A stretch of 13,270 bases of DNA from contig PNBM01000071.1 of the NCBI GenBank assembly GCA_003135995.1, positions 22,322 through 35,591 of the forward strand, given 5' to 3'. The position numbers and the translations under genes were made by a program. The stretch comes from Ignavibacteriota bacterium. Lineage in GTDB: Bacteria > Bacteroidota > Ignavibacteria > Tepidaquicellales > Tepidaquicellaceae. Shown here in pieces: positions 11,850 through 13,270 of the stretch; the stretch's first letter is position 1; the number at the start of each line of letters is the position of its first letter. The notes under the pieces were generated by a model, which did no database searches, was not told where the DNA came from, and saw nothing but the letters and a program-made list of their open reading frames with translations.

Positions 11850-12932
11850 TTATTCATGGTCTTGCTTTTCGTCGAACTTATCCATTTTTTTCCTCACGTC
11901 GTCTACTATCATAGAGGCGTAAAAAGATCTAGTGGTTTCAATTTCATCATGCGAGAGTAAGAAGGCTACATCCTGAATATTGAGACCTCTTGCATAATGC
12001 GTTGCAAAATTTCTTCTGAAAGTTTTTAGACTGAAAACAAATTTTTCTTTAATACCTAATTTCTTTTTCAGTCTCCGGAAACGACGCCCTAATCTTGGAA
12101 CAGTATAATCCGGAAATATCAACTGTTCGCTATCGAGGTTCATAATGTACTTCATATTATCGGTTATGAAAGCGAAGAGTGATTGCGACATGGGCATGTT
12201 AAACTCTTTATTCGTCTTGGAAATTCTTAAATGTATTCTTCGTTCAGCAAAATTTATCTGTCCCACTTTGATTCTTAACAAATCATTAGGCCTTAATCCT
12301 GTCAAAAGTAGCATTGACAATATATTATAAAAAGTATCATCCGATTCTTTTGCAGTAGATAATATATCTTCAAGCATGTCCTTTCCGAATACAACAATAG
12401 TCTTCTTTGTCTTTCTGGGTAGTACTTCATTTGTAAATGGAGAGGTGAGTAAGCACTTATTCTTAACCAAAAACTGAAACAATACTTTTACATGGTCATA
12501 ATAAGACCTTACGGTAATGATACTTAATTTCTGATCCATAAGTAATTTTACAAATCTTAAAGAATGCTCATAAGTTACCTTGCTAACCTTAATATTCCTT
12601 GGAACAAGTTTATAAAAATTGTTCATCGCAACCCAAAAACGTGTTTGATAACTTTTCGAAGTTAATTCCAGTTTGTATTTGTATATATCTGTAGCTTTCT
12701 CAATAGTAATGTCCTTAGTCGTATCATTAGAGAATCCCACTGATTTTAAAATATTTCTGATTTTCACTTCCTTGTTTTTTATTTCAATTCTTTCTTCAAT
12801 TCCTTTTTTTATCAATTTTGCTTTTTCCATGTTTTCTTTCGTTGCTACAAGTTTTGTATTAAAAGTTTTTCTCTTCCCCAATACTCGGTATTGGATGTAA
12901 ATTTTATCGTTCACAATATTAAAGTTTCCCAA
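11850..12932 (-). CDS. Tyrosine recombinase / phage-type integrase
   Basis: 360 residues. Residues 1-30 form a beta-rich arm-type DNA-binding segment (IYIQYRVLGKRKTFNTKLVA). A helical core-binding domain lies at about 75-165, and the catalytic domain at 175-345. Catalytic residues are Arg214 (TGLRPNDLL), Lys239 in the beta-hairpin (ISKTNKEF), Arg306 (KTFRRNFATH), His328 (LLSHDEIETT) and the nucleophile Tyr338 (RSFYAS). Lys303 replaces the first His of the usual HxxR motif, and Arg307 follows Arg306 where many have His. The start is TTG at 12932, because AGGAGG lies seven bases upstream inside the preceding gene and its stop TAA (12935-12933) abuts the TTG. It would catalyse site-specific integration and excision at the neighbouring tRNA-Pro site. 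Confidence 0.93.
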   Translation of the reverse strand: MGNFNIVNDKIYIQYRVLGKRKTFNTKLVATKENMEKAKLIKKGIEERIEIKNKEVKIRNILKSVGFSNDTTKDITIEKATDIYKYKLELTSKSYQTRFWVAMNNFYKLVPRNIKVSKVTYEHSLRFVKLLMDQKLSIITVRSYYDHVKVLFQFLVKNKCLLTSPFTNEVLPRKTKKTIVVFGKDMLEDILSTAKESDDTFYNILSMLLLTGLRPNDLLRIKVGQINFAERRIHLRISKTNKEFNMPMSQSLFAFITDNMKYIMNLDSEQLIFPDYTVPRLGRRFRRLKKKLGIKEKFVFSLKTFRRNFATHYARGLNIQDVAFLLSHDEIETTRSFYASMIVDDVRKKMDKFDEKQDHE

Positions 12933-13250
12933 TTAATTACCTCCTTTGTTAATTTCTTCTAAAATTTTAGTTGCAATTGCATTTGCCTCTTCTTCCTCGA
13001 TGAATTCATATTCTTTCACTTCCTGCTCAGCCTTTGATTGCATGTTGTAAACGAACTCTTGAAGACTTACATAAGGAATTTTTTCTTTCCCTTTTATGAG
13101 GATGATTTTAATTTCTCCATTATTTATAAGTCTGTTTAAAGTTTCATTACCTACTTTTAATATAGCCCTGGCTTTACGTTTTGACAGTAAAGATAATTCA
13201 CCATATTGATTCGAAGAATATTTTTGTTGGATAGACCTCAACTTATCCAT
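12933..13250 (-). CDS. Small helix-turn-helix protein, probable excisionase/int regulator
   Basis: 105 residues from ATG at 13250. A GTG at 13259 is in frame, but GAGGG (13266-13262) is 1-2 bases from the GTG and well spaced from the ATG, so the ATG is preferred. Residues 18-65 (ELSLLSKRKARAILKVGNET, then LNRLINNGEIKIILIKGKEK and PYVSLQEFV) resemble a MerR-like winged helix-turn-helix of the excisionase/HTH_17 type. In this fold a recognition helix is followed by a short wing. The C-terminus is acidic and helical (EYEFIEEEEANAIATKILEE). It directly precedes and is translationally coupled to int. It most likely bends attachment-site DNA to steer excision, or regulates int. Confidence 0.75.
   Translation of the reverse strand: MDKLRSIQQKYSSNQYGELSLLSKRKARAILKVGNETLNRLINNGEIKIILIKGKEKIPYVSLQEFVYNMQSKAEQEVKEYEFIEEEEANAIATKILEEINKGGN
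12940..12945 (-). promoter_or_regulatory. Shine-Dalgarno AGGAGG deciding the TTG start of the integrase
   Basis: AAAGGAGGTAATTAATTG on the minus strand places a perfect AGGAGG seven bases before the TTG, within the last codons of the upstream gene. This indicates translational coupling. Confidence 0.8.
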
Positions 13251-13270
13251 GTGGTTCACACCCTCGGTTT

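Larger units (their letters stand above)
11741..13270. mobile_element. Left end of an integrative element (phage or ICE type), continues past the right edge
   Basis: The segment begins where tRNA-Pro similarity ends and carries a tyrosine recombinase and a coupled small helix-turn-helix gene, both reading toward the junction. This is the usual arrangement of int and xis next to an attachment site. Both genes have clear ribosome binding sites, unlike most neighbours. Cargo genes and the other attachment site lie outside the window, so the element class cannot be decided. Confidence 0.65.

Overview
The window is AT-rich and most genes lack a Shine-Dalgarno sequence. It also carries a Bacteroidota/Chlorobiota-style GlmU-like sugar-nucleotide enzyme, a zinc-type ribosomal protein L31, and several protein families common in that superphylum. 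It most likely comes from a Bacteroidota, Ignavibacteriota or Chlorobiota bacterium. This placement is inferred from gene content, not from a marker-gene tree.

Layout. Positions 1-1082 (-) hold the 5' part of the GlmU-like gene, which runs off the left edge. Positions 1083-1745 are a gene-free block of short repeats. rpmE (1746-1982, -) follows, with a clear sigma-70-type promoter and a hairpin terminator. A low-GC accessory pair comes next on the minus strand: a DUF2971 protein (3091-3945) and a trypsin-like serine protease (2112-2903). An overlapping inverted-repeat operator candidate lies upstream of the DUF2971 gene. The gene-poor stretch 3946-4896 contains a sigma-70-like promoter followed by a boxA-like motif, resembling an rRNA leader with no rRNA behind it. 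The same stretch holds REP-like hairpins and members of a dispersed repeat family.

Positions 4897-8859 carry minus-strand genes: an exported alpha/beta hydrolase, a two-gene redox unit (small 2x[4Fe-4S] ferredoxin plus DUF4405 membrane protein), a Crp/Fnr-family regulator, a YCII-related protein and a small secreted cysteine-rich protein. The ferredoxin has no ATG start and is easy to miss; its stop codon is one base from the ATG of the DUF4405 gene. The regulator lies directly upstream of that pair and may control it. Positions 9300-10862 hold a GrpB/UPF0157 protein (-), a small zinc-ribbon protein (+) and an HsmA-family four-helix membrane protein (+). A DNA-binding protein (10974-11492, -) is convergent with the last of these.

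The right end is a mobile-element boundary. At 11702-11740 is the 5' half of a tRNA-Pro(CGG) gene, cut exactly at the end of the anticodon loop. It is followed by a terminator hairpin, a tyrosine recombinase (11850-12932, -) and a translationally coupled small helix-turn-helix (excisionase-like) gene (12933-13250, -). The element continues beyond the right edge. No complete known defence system is visible. The best candidates for something undescribed are the DUF2971/protease pair with its operator, the cryptic ferredoxin-DUF4405 unit, and the orphan rRNA-like leader.
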